A DNA stretch of 64,000 bases from contig NW_004624743.1 of NCBI RefSeq assembly GCF_000247695.1, positions 7,801,888 to 7,865,887 of the forward strand, given 5' to 3'. Source of the stretch: Heterocephalus glaber. Taxonomy: Eukaryota; Chordata; Mammalia; Rodentia; Bathyergidae. The notes beneath the pieces were generated by a model, which saw only the letters and a list, made by a program, of their open reading frames with translations, did not search any database and had not been told where the DNA came from. Shown here piece after piece: positions 46,830 through 58,880 of this stretch (position 1 is the first letter of the stretch; the number at the start of each line of letters is the position of its first letter). The translations under genes were made by a program, and so were the position numbers.

Positions 46830-48060
46830 TGTTTTTAAACAACTAGTTTTGAACCAGGAATTGTGCTAGGCACAAGGAATATGATATGAATTTATAAATT
46901 TATAATAGACATGCAGAAACACATGTTACTGGTCTTCTGAATTTTCACATGCTAGAGAATGAGGCAAATAAACAAATAACTATAGCTTAGGGTGAGAGCC
47001 CACAGAAATAAAAATACTTGATTTTGTCTAGAAATGGGGTGTGAGTATTTTAAGGAAATTAACTTGAGTTGATCCCTGAGGAAAGATCAGAATGAATTCA
47101 GCAGGTAGATAAGGTGAGAGAAGGACTTCCAGGTAAGTGGAATAGAAGAGTAGAGATGTAAAGGAGAATGTGGTAGATTTAGAAAACTGCAGGAAGTTCC
47201 ATATTGCTGGTATCTAGGACTGGTTCAGGAGCAGCTTGAAGCTAAGCAGTGTGTCTGAGCAGGTAGACAAGGATGCATCCACTAAGTCCCTTCTAAGTCA
47301 CTCTACAAAGTCAAGACTAAACTGAAGATGTTGGAGAGCCAGTAGAAGTTTCTAAGAGGTGGAGTGACATAAATTTGGTTTAGGTTGAAAGGGGTTATAT
47401 AGAAAAGGGGAAGGGGCATAGTTAGAAAATTCTGGGAAAAGTTCAAGCCAAAATTTCTGCAAATCTAAAAAAAAACAAACAACAAAACTTGCAAAGAAAC
47501 AGGAAATGAAGCACATACAGAGATGCACAACGCAAAGCCCCTGCTGAAGGCCTTGACACTTTTGTCTCATGTGGGATGACTCTGAAGCCCCCAGTTCCTC
47601 ACTGGTTTGGCTGAAGCCAGGGGCTGCATCACCACCCCACATTCCCCTCTGCCAGTCTTCTTCCTTCCTCCCCCTTCCACCGATGTTGATTTGAAGCTGC
47701 GTATTTGTCACGGAGAACCCTGCCTATTATAGGAGTCCAGAGAGGGCAGAAGCAGCTAAACTTAGCAGGCACTTTAATGCGTCATGGAAGAGATGAAGGA
47801 ATCATGGAGGACTTCAGGTTTCAGTTTGGTCCTGGGTGAAACATGATCCAGCAAAACCAAGTGGGACATATCTGAAGGGCATGTTGTAAGAATAAAACAA
47901 TGGTTTCACTCAAAGTGTTTATAGAATATTTTCGTTAAGAATACTCGGGATGCTTTTGGCTAAAGGAGCATGAATAAGAATCAGACTAGAGCAAAACCTT
48001 GGGTGTCCATAGCCTACAAGCAGTGACCACAGGGATAGCTGAATGGAAGAAGAATATGTA
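46830..48060 (+). repeat. Ancient mammalian repeat, long diverged copy
   Basis: Same relic type as 2615-4085: 'aattgtgctaggcacaagga', 'gttgatccctgaggaaagatc', 'gttggagagccagtagaagt', 'aggaatcatggaggacttcagg'. The family is not assigned and the middle (47400-47750) is uncertain. The minus-strand open frame of 119 codons at 47352-47711 has no domain. Confidence 0.35.
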
Positions 48061-48467
48061 AACTAATGGAAGAAAATGAAGGATGTGAGGGTGACAGGTG
48101 GGTCTGGAATCTTTGTTTCAGCTGCAGACATGATCCATATACTGGAGTACACGTAATGGTGGCTGTTCACCCTTTTCTTGGCAGTATTCTTTTCTTATTT
48201 GACAGTAGCATCTTTACTGGTACATAAAGATCTGACTTTGTTCATACATTTTTAGCTCTGAATATCACAAATGAAGTAAGGGCTCAATGTTGTATAAGAC
48301 ATGGTACAAATCAAAATGGACTGAGTCAGTGTGTGACCTCCCTGCTGCAGGCTGGAGTCTTCAATTCTAAGTTGCTCTGAAGACTTTCAGACCTAAGGAA
48401 CACCCATTTTGCTACTTAATCCATTTTAGAATTTTTATCCCACAATGTCAGAGAAGGGTAGAATTTT

Positions 48468-49235
48468 TTTAATTTTTAATTTTATTAGTACATGTCAGTA
48501 CCTAGTGATGACAGTCATTGTGGGGAGCGGTCACATGTACATTATACATCTTAATTCTTTCTAGGTCTCTGTCCTGTTCATTTCCTATCCTCTCCCTCTG
48601 TTCTTAATTCTTTCTAGGTCTCTGTCCTGTTCATTTCCTGTCCTCTCCCTCTGTTTGTTGGTCCTTTCCTATTTCGAAAAGGTCTATTTTCCTATTTTCT
48701 ACAGTATTGACTAGCTCTCATTTTGCTCTTTATTTATACTTTGTGTCTTTCATATTAAAGAAATTATTCTATATTGAAGCTTGTGTATCTGATTTATTTC
48801 ACTTAATATTATGGTCTCAGGGTACCATAACATTAAGGGTATCCATTTTTCTACAAATGACTCGAATTTGTCCTTCTTTATGGCAGAGTAGTACTCTATA
48901 ATGTGTAATGCCACATTTTTATTATCTACTCATCTGTTGATGGGTGTATAGTCAGCTTCCAAGAGTTAGTTGTTCTGAGTTGTGCTGCTATAAACATGGG
49001 AATGCATGTGTCACTGTGACATGCTCTTTTTAACCCTTTCAGGAAGATACCTAGAAAGGGAATAGGTGGGTCAAATGGAATGTCTATATTTAGGGTTTTG
49101 ATGAATCTCCATCCTGATTTCCACAGAGGTTGTACTAGGTTGCTTTCCCATCAACAAGGTAGAAGGGCTCCTTTTCCCCAGCAGCCTCGATCACCTGTGC
49201 TATTATTTGATTTCTTGAGGGCAGCCATTCTTTCT
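48468..49235 (-). mobile_element. L1 3' end with TSD and internal duplication
   Basis: Antisense L1 from about 'ttttattagtacatgtcag' (3' end) through the ORF2 3' region ('catctgttgatgggtgt', 'gggtcaaatggaatgtc', 'ttgagggcagccattcttt'). Target-site duplication of 14 bp, aagggtagaatttt, at 48454-48467 and 49236-49249. A 53-bp tandem duplication lies in the 3' UTR (48550-48600 repeated at 48603-48653, one mismatch). ORF2 is broken. The plus-strand open frame at 49080-49517 is antisense and not a gene. Confidence 0.85.
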
Positions 49236-49249
49236 AAGGGTAGAATTTT

Positions 49250-50032
49250 GTGTCAAATCTCTGCTGAGATCCCATGGTTGTCTTTATTTGGTGCTGGCTT
49301 TTTGCAAAGTTATTGTTTTATTTGGTATAGAGGCTTCAGCGTACGGCGGTCCCAAGTGCATCTCTCAATGGCTTTTCAGGATCCTCACAGCCAGAAGAAC
49401 CCCTCAGAGGATCAGAAGCACATTCAAATACCAGCTTATGGATCCCTTATTACCTCCATAAGCATGAATAAAACAAGCTATACCTATTACACAGCGTTTT
49501 TCTCTCCCCACTGGTAACTGGGAACTGATCTTTAAAAAATAATGCAAACTCAATGCACCTTACATACATTCTCAGTAGCTGGATTAGTCAAGTCATAGCA
49601 ACGATGCTGTTGTGTCCAAAACATCTTTGTAATTCCAGGACTACATCACAGACGAAATAAGAATGCAGTCAGTCCACAACATCCTTGACGAGTACGGTGC
49701 CCATGCAATTCGACGTCTAGACTAGTTGTTTCAGGCAGAGATTAACTGGCTTATCCTAACCCCAAGGGCAACCTTTGGCTCTCATCCAGGGAGTCAGCAG
49801 TTTCAGGTTCGGCCCTGGTAGATCAAGCCATCAGCTGCTTGCCTAATCCTGGCATCAGACTCCGATTTACAGAAAGGACATTTTTCTCCACACAGTTTTA
49901 GGTGGTAGCTGGTTACTTTTTTGAGGTTTAAAAGATTAGCTTAAAAAGCAATTTTTCAGATCAATATTGATTGAAGTTTTCAGAACAAGTGCTATGCCCT
50001 TTGATAACATCAAAATTCTTTATTTATAAAGA

Positions 50033-50037
<5 letters not shown>
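49250..50037. other. Unassigned sequence
   Basis: No gene or named repeat seen. Confidence 0.45.

Positions 50038-50063
<26 letters not shown>
50038..50063. repeat. (TA)13 microsatellite
   Basis: Uninterrupted TA run. Such runs can extrude cruciforms and are usually length-variable. Confidence 0.95.
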
Positions 50064-51639
50064 CAATTTCTCCTGGATACACTTTAGGAATAGTATTTTG
50101 CAAAAAATTAACTTGCTTTAGAAAACCAAAATATGGCCTTGTTCTCTTATTATTTACATCATCATTCTTCAAGATCATCTTTCCTACTTAAAAGAGCCAC
50201 AGTGATTCCAGGGTCCTGCACAAAAGTTCGTACCTTTGAACTGACTTGGCTCAGGGATAATTCTACTTCTCTCTGCTCAGAAACTCTTTACCTATTGGAA
50301 GAGTTTCTGTGCAGCCACAGACTTTTCACTTTGCTGCTGCAACAGTAATATATATCCTCAAGAAGCCTATCTATAAAGTTAGAATAGGATAACCCCAATT
50401 TTCAAATGCACACCTTTAAAAACAATTAAAGTACCTGGATAACTTTTCGATAAATTCCTGACAATTTCAGTTTCAACCTCTGAAATTGGTGTCAGTCTGA
50501 AGTTGATGCCATAGTTGATACTGAGAAGCATGTTTCAGGTAAGTAGCGCAGCCTGTGAAGGGCAAATAGTCCTCTCTCTTGAATGCCTATGTGGCAGGCA
50601 TCATCCTAGGCTGGATGAAATTTCACAGACACAATTTCAGCAATAACTGAGTACCTACTCTACACTATATCAGAATTCACGGAGGCAAGAATTTTGCAAA
50701 TTATTTGAATAATAACTATGTATTATATATTATGACTTTATCCTGTTGTGAATAAATTTACATATACACATAACATTTGGGTATTTTACATGGACATACA
50801 ATGCTGCACATATGCAGAAAAAGCTTCAGCTAGCATTTGAGAGAAGATGTCCAATGAAAACTTCCTAGTAAGTTCACAGTTAGCAATGGCTTGCCACACA
50901 ATATTGCTCAAGCCCACTTTCCTTTGTATAAATGCACCACACTGGCAGCCTCCACCTCTTACACTTCTGTAAAGCATACATAAAACATTTTAAAATCTTG
51001 TGATATTAATGTTAGCTTAGAAATTGGATGTGCATTGGAATTTTAGGGATTATCTAGAAAATTACTACTACTCAGAACCTAGAAAGGTAGCACATGGAAA
51101 TGCTGAAATCTCAGTTTTGAGGACCACATCAATGTAATAAAATGAGCACAGGGAGCCGAGTTTAAATAGTGTCTCCACTGAATTTGTGCAAAACACTGAG
51201 CTCACCTCCCACCGAAAGCGTGAGTTTCCTCCTTATAAAAGACAGTGGACTGGGGAGAGGGGGTTCAGAGATGAGCTCTTAAGATTCACCCTCCAGTTCT
51301 GAACATTCTGTCACCTTAGAGCACCAGGGAAAAGAAGGTGGCCCAAGGCAGACCTAGCCAAAGATGGTATGTTAAAAATATGAATAAATAAAGACGATAG
51401 ACAAAGTTTATACCACCAGTATTACAAGTATTGAAATATCATAACTTCCAATTTAAGAAAGAAGTTGTCTTTTTATTTTTATTGCCACAAACATGAAAAA
51501 ATCATGTTTGGAAACATCAAGAGATATCTTTCAATACACATTTAACCTGAATGTTTGTGTTCTATAAACCAAGCTATTAATTCAAAAGATCAGTGCTGAA
51601 TAAAGCTGCTTTGCTGATGCTGATTAATTATAGATAATA
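50064..51639. other. AT-rich unassigned sequence
   Basis: About 1.6 kb with no gene or confident repeat. Short open frames at 50133-50348 and 50786-50977 have no motif. Confidence 0.45.
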
Positions 51640-51840
51640 TGTTTTGACCCCTCATTCTTTATCAGGTATTACGCTACAGGCTCACCGAAATAACTTTGTC
51701 TAATGCTTTTAAAACCATTAATGGGATAAATGTTATTTGTATCCCCACTTTATAGAAAAAAACAATGTGAGACTTAACCTACAAATAACTTGCCCCAAAT
51801 CCCCCAGTAGCAGAGGCAAACTTCTATCTCATTTGTCCTT
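51640..51840 (+). repeat. MIR SINE relic
   Basis: Sense MIR: 'tttatcaggtattacgctac', 'gtatccccactttatagaaa', 'caaataacttgccccaaatc', 'ccagtagcagaggcaaactt'. Confidence 0.75.
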
Positions 51841-53866
51841 ATCTAAAGTATAGGTTCCTGCCTGTGAGATTCAATATTACTGATATTCAGTATCACTAAA
51901 TTCAAAACTTTATAAAATTATAGACAATGGTTCTTTTTTAAAAACAGAATGAGACCCATAATACATTCATCAAATTATAATGCTACTTTATGGGACTTTT
52001 ACTGGTGCTAGGAAAGGGACTTTATGGACTTAAAAATTGGAAACTGACTACTGCAATTAGTTGTTCAGAATAAAAGCCAGGCTTGAAAGTCCTTCTTTGC
52101 ATTGAATTTCAAATGTTCTACTTTGAATGAAACAGATGTTGAACTTTAGATTAGTTCAATCTGCATTAGATTTATCCTGTGCACACAGTAAAATAGCACT
52201 AACATGGGCACTTACGTTCCTTTCTCTTTAGGGACACCTTTCCCCACACCAGCTTCATCTGCAATTTAAAAGAGGTCTTTTCAAAGAAATAGAGGATTTT
52301 AGTTAAAAGCACAAGAATTAGTTCAGTGGGTCTGAGCCATGGTCCATCCAATATTCTGTCTATGCCAGAAGCATAAAGGGGCATGGCATGTGAAACTCAA
52401 AAGATTAGGGATATACCCTGAGACTCATTGATATTTTTCCTATCATCCATGAATTTAGATTAACCTTTCTTAAAGTCTATGTTTTAGGTCTTCATGATAC
52501 AGGGTTCCACTTACACACTTCCCTTTGAGTAAACTAACCTAGGAAATACCTTGGATTTGTGGATTTCAGACCTGAGATTGCAAATATCTGTGGCAATCTC
52601 TGATTCAGGTTTCCCTTTTTTCCCAGTGAGCCTCGTCAACACACCAGACCCATGATAGGGTCAGCTGTCTACTGAACTCCTGTTCTCTGTTAAACGGGGT
52701 ATTAACAAGTGTTAGGTGTTAAAGGCATAGTAACATCAGACTGAGACTGTTTCTTGATATAATCAGAAGGACTAGTAAGAAATTGTAAAGAAAGATTAGC
52801 TCAGGAAGTCAGAAGTTATTGAAAACCCTTTATGCAATACCTTCCAAATGACCATGAGCAGTGTGGAGAAAAGGTACTGGGACTTGTATGCCCTCAATGT
52901 CCCCCAAGAAATCATTCTAATTATCTAAGTATGTTAAATCATCTGAGATAATTTGGGAAATCCAAGTCTGTCTTGTTCTATGGGTATAGATATTTATTTG
53001 AAAATAAAAAGTGAGAATATATTACCATGCCAAAGAAGAAAAAAACCCCTCAGATACCTGAACATATTTTAGTCCAACTGCGTCCAGGAGAAAAGGTGTC
53101 CTGGTCTTCCTTCTGTCAGTCTTCACTGCACCCATTTCAAGCTCTAAAAGGCTCCGCTTGTCACTCACTCGTTGGGATATAGTGAACAGTCTAGGCCCAC
53201 TCTGTCTACACCCTTCGTGATTTCATTAGCTCCAGTCAGATCATCTCTCAGTCTTTGCCTCTTTAGCCCGAAGAGACACAGTGTTTAAGCTCTTCTTACT
53301 TCTTTGTTCTTTTCATTATAAAAAGAATTGGAAATTTGCAAGCTTTTAGGTTTTCATGTTGAATACATTTTCTCGGTACGTCCTAATTAATGTGAGAAGT
53401 ACTAAGAAATCTAGATTTAACTGAGTTCCTTCCCTCGGCCTAAAGTTAGTAAGTGCTGTTGCAGTAGCCTCTCGGTTCTCTAGCTCCCTTCCAGAATCTT
53501 CTATAAGACCCTTTCTTGAATTCTGTGTTTACCTCGGGACCCTCCAGGGCTTGGTGCAAATACCAAAGGCAGTCTTGTGAGCACTAAAGTTCCTTGTACT
53601 GCTTGGAGATACTATCTGTGAATTTTCTCTCTTTAGGCTGCATAACTTCAAGGGGTCAGTTTTGGGCGGATATCTCAAAATTCAGGTGCTTCTCATTCCC
53701 TCAAGCATATTTAAGCAAGGGATGATTAATCAGGCCTTTTGGTACAGCACAGAGACAATGACCCTTGGAGTTCATCCTGGTTCTCTATCAGTTCCTTCAT
53801 TGACTGGAAAACTAAACCTTTGTTTCGGTTAGTTTCCTGTTAAGACTGTTTAAAACGAGACTTTCT
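51841..53866. other. Unassigned; possible CR1/L3 LINE relic
   Basis: 53200-53340 ('gatttcattagctccagtca', 'gcctctttagcccgaagaga') reminds me of the 3' region of old CR1/L3 LINEs. The rest shows nothing I can name. No open frame worth reporting. Confidence 0.3.
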
Positions 53867-54014
53867 AAGAGGAAAAAAGAAAAGCGAAAAGAAAAGAGTA
53901 GAGGACAGGAAGGAAAGAGATGAGATGGAAAGATAGGGAAGAAAGGTTCAGAAGAGGGAAGAGGGAGAGAAAGAGAGAGGAAGAAATTAAGGAAGGAAGA
54001 ACAGAAGGCAGGCA
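53867..54014 (+). repeat. Long homopurine tract
   Basis: About 148 bases that are almost entirely A and G on the plus strand, broken by a few T and C. Not attached to a SINE I can see. Mixed GAAA, GGAA and GA units. Confidence 0.85.
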
Positions 54015-54143
54015 GCTAAGATGCTATGCAACGTCTGATGGCACTGGGATTTGTAAACTTCTATTTCCATATGCTGACTAAAATAGTAGTAGTTGAAACT
54101 CTCATTCTGTATGTATCATATAAAGTTAATACTTATTTTCTAG

Positions 54144-54218
54144 GGGTGAGGATGTAGCTCAGTGGCAGAACGCTTGCCTAGTATGCATGAGGCCCTGGGT
54201 TTGATTCTGGCACTGCTT
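54144..54218 (+). mobile_element. Older ID SINE
   Basis: ID-type head with the ancestral tRNA-like middle: 'gatgtagctcagtggcagaa', 'cgcttgcctagtatgcatga', 'ggccctgggtttgattctgg'. It differs from the younger 'gccgcctgc' copies. No clear tail or target-site duplication. Confidence 0.75.
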
Positions 54219-54284
54219 CTCATTTTCATTCATTTCTATATAGTTCACATAAAATTCATAATCCTAGTATTTCCTATCATTTTT

Positions 54285-54455
54285 GGTGGTCTGAGGTATA
54301 CCAGGCACTTTGCTAAGGGCATTATTCACATATCGTTTTCCATTTAATCTTCAGAATAACCCTGGGGGAGTGTGTGTGGATAGTCTCATCTTATGAATAA
54401 GCAAGCCGTGGCCTATGAGTGTTAAGCAGCAGGCTGTCCAAGGTTAGAACAGCCT
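54285..54455 (+). repeat. MIR SINE relic
   Basis: Sense MIR: 'taccaggcactttgctaagg', 'ttaatcttcagaataaccct', 'tctcatcttatgaataagca', 'gtccaaggttagaacagcc'. Confidence 0.75.
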
Positions 54456-54459
54456 GTCC

Positions 54460-54735
54460 TGGTGTCTTAGACTGGTCAGCTGCTAGAACAAATTGCCGAG
54501 AGGAGAGGCGGTGGCTTATAAACAGCAGGAATTGATTTCTCACTGTTCTAGAGGCAGAGAAGTCCAAGATCAGGCTGCTGGAAGATGTGGTTTCTGCTGG
54601 GAACCCGCTTTGTAGCTCACAGATGCCCCTTCTAGGGTCATCCTCACCTGAGAGGAGGGGAGGGGGAAGCGGCTCTCCACATCCTGTTTCATGAGGGCCC
54701 TAATCCCATTCACGAGAGCGCCACAAATTACGCTA
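54460..54735 (-). mobile_element. MLT1-like LTR relic
   Basis: Antisense MaLR/MLT1: 'ggtgtcttagactggtcagc', 'tttctcactgttctagaggc', 'gaagtccaagatcaggctgc', 'gggccctaatcccattcacg'. The 5' part of the LTR is cut off. Confidence 0.65.
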
Positions 54736-54879
54736 TGCACTGATGTTTTTAAAATATTTTTCTAAACAGAAGCCAATCACATAGTCAAACACAACTCAAG
54801 TTCAGCCAAAGTAGCCATTTTAGAATAACACATAAATGTTATTTACAGAATTATAATTTAAACATAAATAAGAAAATAA

Positions 54880-55178
54880 AAGCCAGCTGTACAGTTCTGG
54901 AGGCCGGAAAGTCCAAGATGAAGGTTGTGGCAGATCTGGGGTCCAGGGAGTGCCAGCCCTTGAGGCTGTCCTCTGAGCCTGACTGCATTTGGCAGAAGGA
55001 ATCAGGGACCTCTCTGGGGAGTCTTTATGAGAACACTGATGCTATTTACACAATCTCTGCCTTCATGACTTTATGATCTCCCAAAGGCTCCCCCTCCTAA
55101 GACCCTGCTTTGACCATTAGGATTTCAAAATAGGAATCTGAGGTCAGGGGGCACACACATTCAGTGCACTGCAATCGA
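54880..55178 (-). mobile_element. MLT1-like LTR relic
   Basis: Antisense MaLR/MLT1: 'cagttctggaggccggaaag', 'tccaagatgaaggttgtggc', 'atgatctcccaaaggctccc', 'cacacacattcagtgcactg'. A second copy 145 bases after the previous one, in the same orientation, so possibly related pieces or independent insertions. Confidence 0.6.
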
Positions 55179-55804
55179 TAAATATAAATTACCTTGCAGA
55201 AAAAGAAATTGACTAGTCTACCTTGTATAGGTGAACTTTCAAATGCTTTCTTCATTTCTTTCCTTTAAATCACTGTCCCAAGATATATGAGGAATTAAAA
55301 GAACTAGTTACCTACAGTTCTATAATTTTTTAGTGTGCATAGTTTAAAGAATTATAATTGAGTATAAGATAAAGTCTGCAAATTCCCTAGTAAAACTCAC
55401 TGTATACACACAATTTTGGCATGGGTATATATTGTGTAAGCAATTATTCCTGGATCTGGAGTAAACACATGTAATTTCACCAACAGTTGAGTTATTGTGG
55501 GTCAATTCCTGTGCTCCAAAATGATTATAAGACTTCCAATGACCGGTTGGAATGAAAGCTAATTGATGGTGGGTTATTTAATCTTCTTCCTATCTCCCTA
55601 CTCTCTAACCATCCATTCATGTAAGTGCTGCTGGCCCTTATCAATTCCAAAAATAGTCCCAGGATGTGATATCCACCAACCTATTACACTCCACATTCCA
55701 CAAACTTCCTCAGATGCAGCATACCTCCTTTCATAAAGATTTAGTTAATTTTTAAAAAAACCTTCATCTCTTCTTCTGCCAGCTCAATTGTATCCATTAA
55801 AAAT
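55179..55804. other. AT-rich unassigned sequence
   Basis: No gene or named repeat seen. Confidence 0.5.
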
Positions 55805-55813
55805 AACCCATTA

Positions 55814-55910
55814 TGGGGCCAGGGATGTAGCTCAGTGCTTCTGCCGCCTGCCTCACAAGCGCAAGGACCCAAGTTCGATCCCCGGTACCAAAAAATAAAT
55901 AAAATTAAAA
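55814..55910 (+). mobile_element. ID SINE with TSD
   Basis: Sense ID of the younger subtype: 'gatgtagctcagtgcttctg', 'ccgcctgcctcacaagcgca', B-box intact (gttcgatcccc), A-rich tail with ATAA units. Target-site duplication aacccatta (55805-55813 and 55911-55919). Confidence 0.9.
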
Positions 55911-55919
55911 AACCCATTA

Positions 55920-56905
55920 CAAAATCATAAATGTAGCTTCAAAAGGTATTTGTCTATTTATACTACAGTTTGTTATATTTTGCTTAATTTAACCTTTTAT
56001 ATTGTTACCTTCTTGATGTGGCAAAGACTAGGTGACTGTACCTCAATGCCTCTACTGTCCTTTCTGGGCAAACAGTTGGATTTGGATACTGATAGTGCTG
56101 GAAATTTGATATGTTCATGTGGTGGGCTTCTAGCCAGTGGAACATGATGGGAAGTGATGTGCTTTCCAGACATGGCCCACAGAAATCTTCCAAGATTTCC
56201 CAGGTTCTTTCATTCTGATAGATTTATACAAATGAACATTACTTTCTTGGAATTCATGTAGCCTACAGCTGAAAGAAACCCAGGCCCCTTACTCATGCAG
56301 CCATCGATAGGAAAACTTATTTTTGACCCGCATGAATGAGAAATAAGTATCTACAGTGCAGGAGACATTGTAATTTACTGTATATAATATATATATTACA
56401 TTATATAATGTATGCATTTGATGTACGTTACAGGTTGAGTGCTTTTGGTATGATTTTTAAAAGGCCTGGTTAGCTACTGAATAAACAATAAAACAAGAGT
56501 TATGATAGCATTTGTTGAAGATTACTATAGTCCCCAGCAGTTGTCTGGTGGATACTTACATAGGTTTGCATGTTTAACTCCTGCACTGCCCTTTCATCTG
56601 GAATAACCCAGATGGTCTCAAGGAGGAGGAACTACAGCTACAATGAGTCACCCAAAGTCAGATTCACACCTTTTCTGCCTGACCACCAGCCTGTATTCTT
56701 CCCATTACCCTATTATAGTTCTTTTTCTTATGTTCATTTTCTCTTCTCTACTTAAAACCCAAAGCATGTCGTGTCCTCAAGGTAAAAAGATATCCCCCAA
56801 ACATATTACTTGTATCATATCAAACAGAAACATGAATGAGGAAAATAAAGCAAATTAATAAACTATCTTAAATTGATCTTTGCATTGGTGTTTGATCTTC
56901 TCTTG
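55920..56905. other. AT-rich unassigned sequence
   Basis: No gene or named repeat seen. A TA-rich patch at about 56380-56410. Confidence 0.45.
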
Positions 56906-56907
56906 GG

Positions 56908-57262
56908 CTGTGCCTTGGTCAGTCTGGGCTGCTGCAATAAATTGTAATCAGCTGACTCAAATGACAGGCATCTCTGCCACACTTCTAGAGGCTGAGAAGT
57001 TCCAAATCAGGAACCTGGAAGTCTGGGGTCTGGTCAAGTGCATGTCCAGGTGTGCAGATCCTATCTTCTTGCTGTGTCCTCAAATGGCAAGGAGCAAAGA
57101 AAGAGAGTCAGCTTCCGCGTCTCTTATTTATAGACACAATGCCCATGCATTAGGGCTCCACTTTCATGACCTGCTTACTTCTCAAGGGTCCTGACCTCTA
57201 ATGTCATTACATCAGAGGTTAATGTTTTAGCATATGAATTTTTAGTCACAGCACCCCCAGCT
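56908..57262 (-). mobile_element. MLT1-like LTR relic
   Basis: Antisense MaLR/MLT1: 'gccttggtcagtctgggctgc', 'cacttctagaggctgagaag', 'gctgtgtcctcaaatggca', 'agcatatgaatttttagtca'. The open frame of 104 codons at 56880-57194 is its antisense. Confidence 0.65.
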
Positions 57263-57469
57263 CCCTAAAAATGTATATCCATATCACATAAAGATTCATT
57301 TATTTCATTCTAAGAATCTGAGAAGACTTAATTCATTCTAAAATCAACCCTAAAGACTAATCTCCAAATTTTCCTAAAATATAATTTAAATCAGATGTGA
57401 TATGGTTCACCCTCAAGAGACAAAATTGAGACAAAATTTTTCTCCAGCTATGAAGCTGTGATATCAAAT
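57263..57469. other. AT-rich unassigned sequence
   Basis: Short spacer before the L1. The true 5' edge of that L1 may lie somewhat upstream of 57470. Confidence 0.4.
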
Positions 57470-58880
57470 AAGCCATGTGTTTCCAAAATACAATGGCAAA
57501 CCTCATCTTTGACAAAAGAGCCAGCCACCCTCACTGGAGGAAAGATAGCCTATTTAATACATGGTGTTGGAAAAACTGGATTTCAACCTGTCAAAGATTA
57601 AAACTAGACCCATACCTATCACCATGCACTAAACTAAGTCAAAGTGGATTAAAGATCTAAATATTAAGACAGAAACACTAAACTTGCTGGAAGATAAGTT
57701 AGGTAGAACTCTTGAAGACATTGGCATAGGAAAAGACTTTATGAACAAAACCTCAGTAGCATGGGAACTAGCAGAAAGAATCAACAACTGGGATCTCATG
57801 TTATTAAAAAGCTTCTGTACTGCAAGAGAAACCACCACCATCAGAGCTAAGAGACAACCTACAATGTGGGGGAAAAAATTTTCACAGCTGTACCTCAGAC
57901 AAAGGTCTACTATCTAGAATATATAAAGAATTGAAAAAAATCAGACCCCCCCAAATTCCAAGACCCAATTCAAAAATGGGCATATGAAATGAACAGACAT
58001 TTCTCAGACAAGGAATTAAAAGCAGCAAATAAATATATGGAAAAATGTTCAACATCACTGGTCATTTGAGAAATGCAGATAAAAGCAACACTGAGATTCC
58101 ACCTCACCCCAAAAAGAATGGCTGCTATCGAGAAATCATCCAATAACAAATGCTGACAGGGGTGTAGAGAGAAAGGAACCCTACTCCATTGTTGGTGGGA
58201 GTGCAGACTGGTGCAACCACTGTGGAAATCAGGGTGAAGATACCTCAAAGAACTAGACTAGAGGTCCCATTTGACCTAACTGTTCCCCTGCTGGGGATCT
58301 CCCCCAAAGAATTAAAAGAATCATACCACAGCGATATGTGTGCACCCATGTTTACAGTGGCACAGTTTGTAATAGTTAGAGCTTGGAAACAGCCCAAGTG
58401 CCCAACAACTGGAAACTGGATAAAAAAGATGTGGGTTTTTATAAAATGGAGTACTACTCACCCATAAAGAACGACAAACTAGAGACATTTATAGCTAAAT
58501 GAATGCATATTGAGGCGATATTCTTAAGTGAAATAAATAAAACACACGTGTAAATACCGAATAGTTTCTCTAGTGTGAGAAACTAAAAGTGTAAATAAGA
58601 ATTAAAATGATTAAAATGAATAATTGATAATGTGAAATAGGAAGAAAAGTTTCAAAGGGGTAGGGGTGGTCAGAGGGGAAGGGGAAAGGAAAAAAGGAAA
58701 AGGAAAAATTATGAGAAAAGCAAAAAAATGGAAACAAAGTCTATGTAAATAGAGAAGGGAGGAGGGAGTGAGGGGCGCACAGGTAATGGGGAAAAAAATA
58801 AGAACCAAGATACATCATGTACAGGAACAAGCACCCAATGATAAATGTAAACGTATTGTTTACCTAAAATGTACCAATAA
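57470..58880 (+). mobile_element. 5'-truncated L1: broken ORF2 end and 3' UTR
   Basis: Carries the C-terminal part of L1 ORF2 (the non-LTR reverse transcriptase that copies L1 RNA into the genome) and the complete 3' UTR. The coding homology is scattered over separate frames (57475-57660, 57684-57917, 58189-58467) by frameshifts, one near 57645, and by an in-frame stop near 58066, so it encodes no working enzyme. The reverse-transcriptase and endonuclease domains are missing. The 3' UTR ends 'aatgtaccaataaagg'. I find no clear target-site duplication. It is the reference for the 3' UTR subfamily also seen at 28441-28848 and 62795-64000. Confidence 0.9.

Noticed and set aside
48550..48653. Two-copy direct repeat as a CRISPR-like or satellite start
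   Set aside because: Only two head-to-tail copies without spacers, inside an L1 3' UTR, in a mammalian genome.
49080..49517. 145-codon open frame
   Set aside because: Starts in the antisense of an L1 copy and runs into flanking DNA; no recognisable protein.
57470..58467. Functional L1 ORF2
   Set aside because: 5'-truncated and broken by frameshifts and a stop; lacks the endonuclease and reverse-transcriptase domains.
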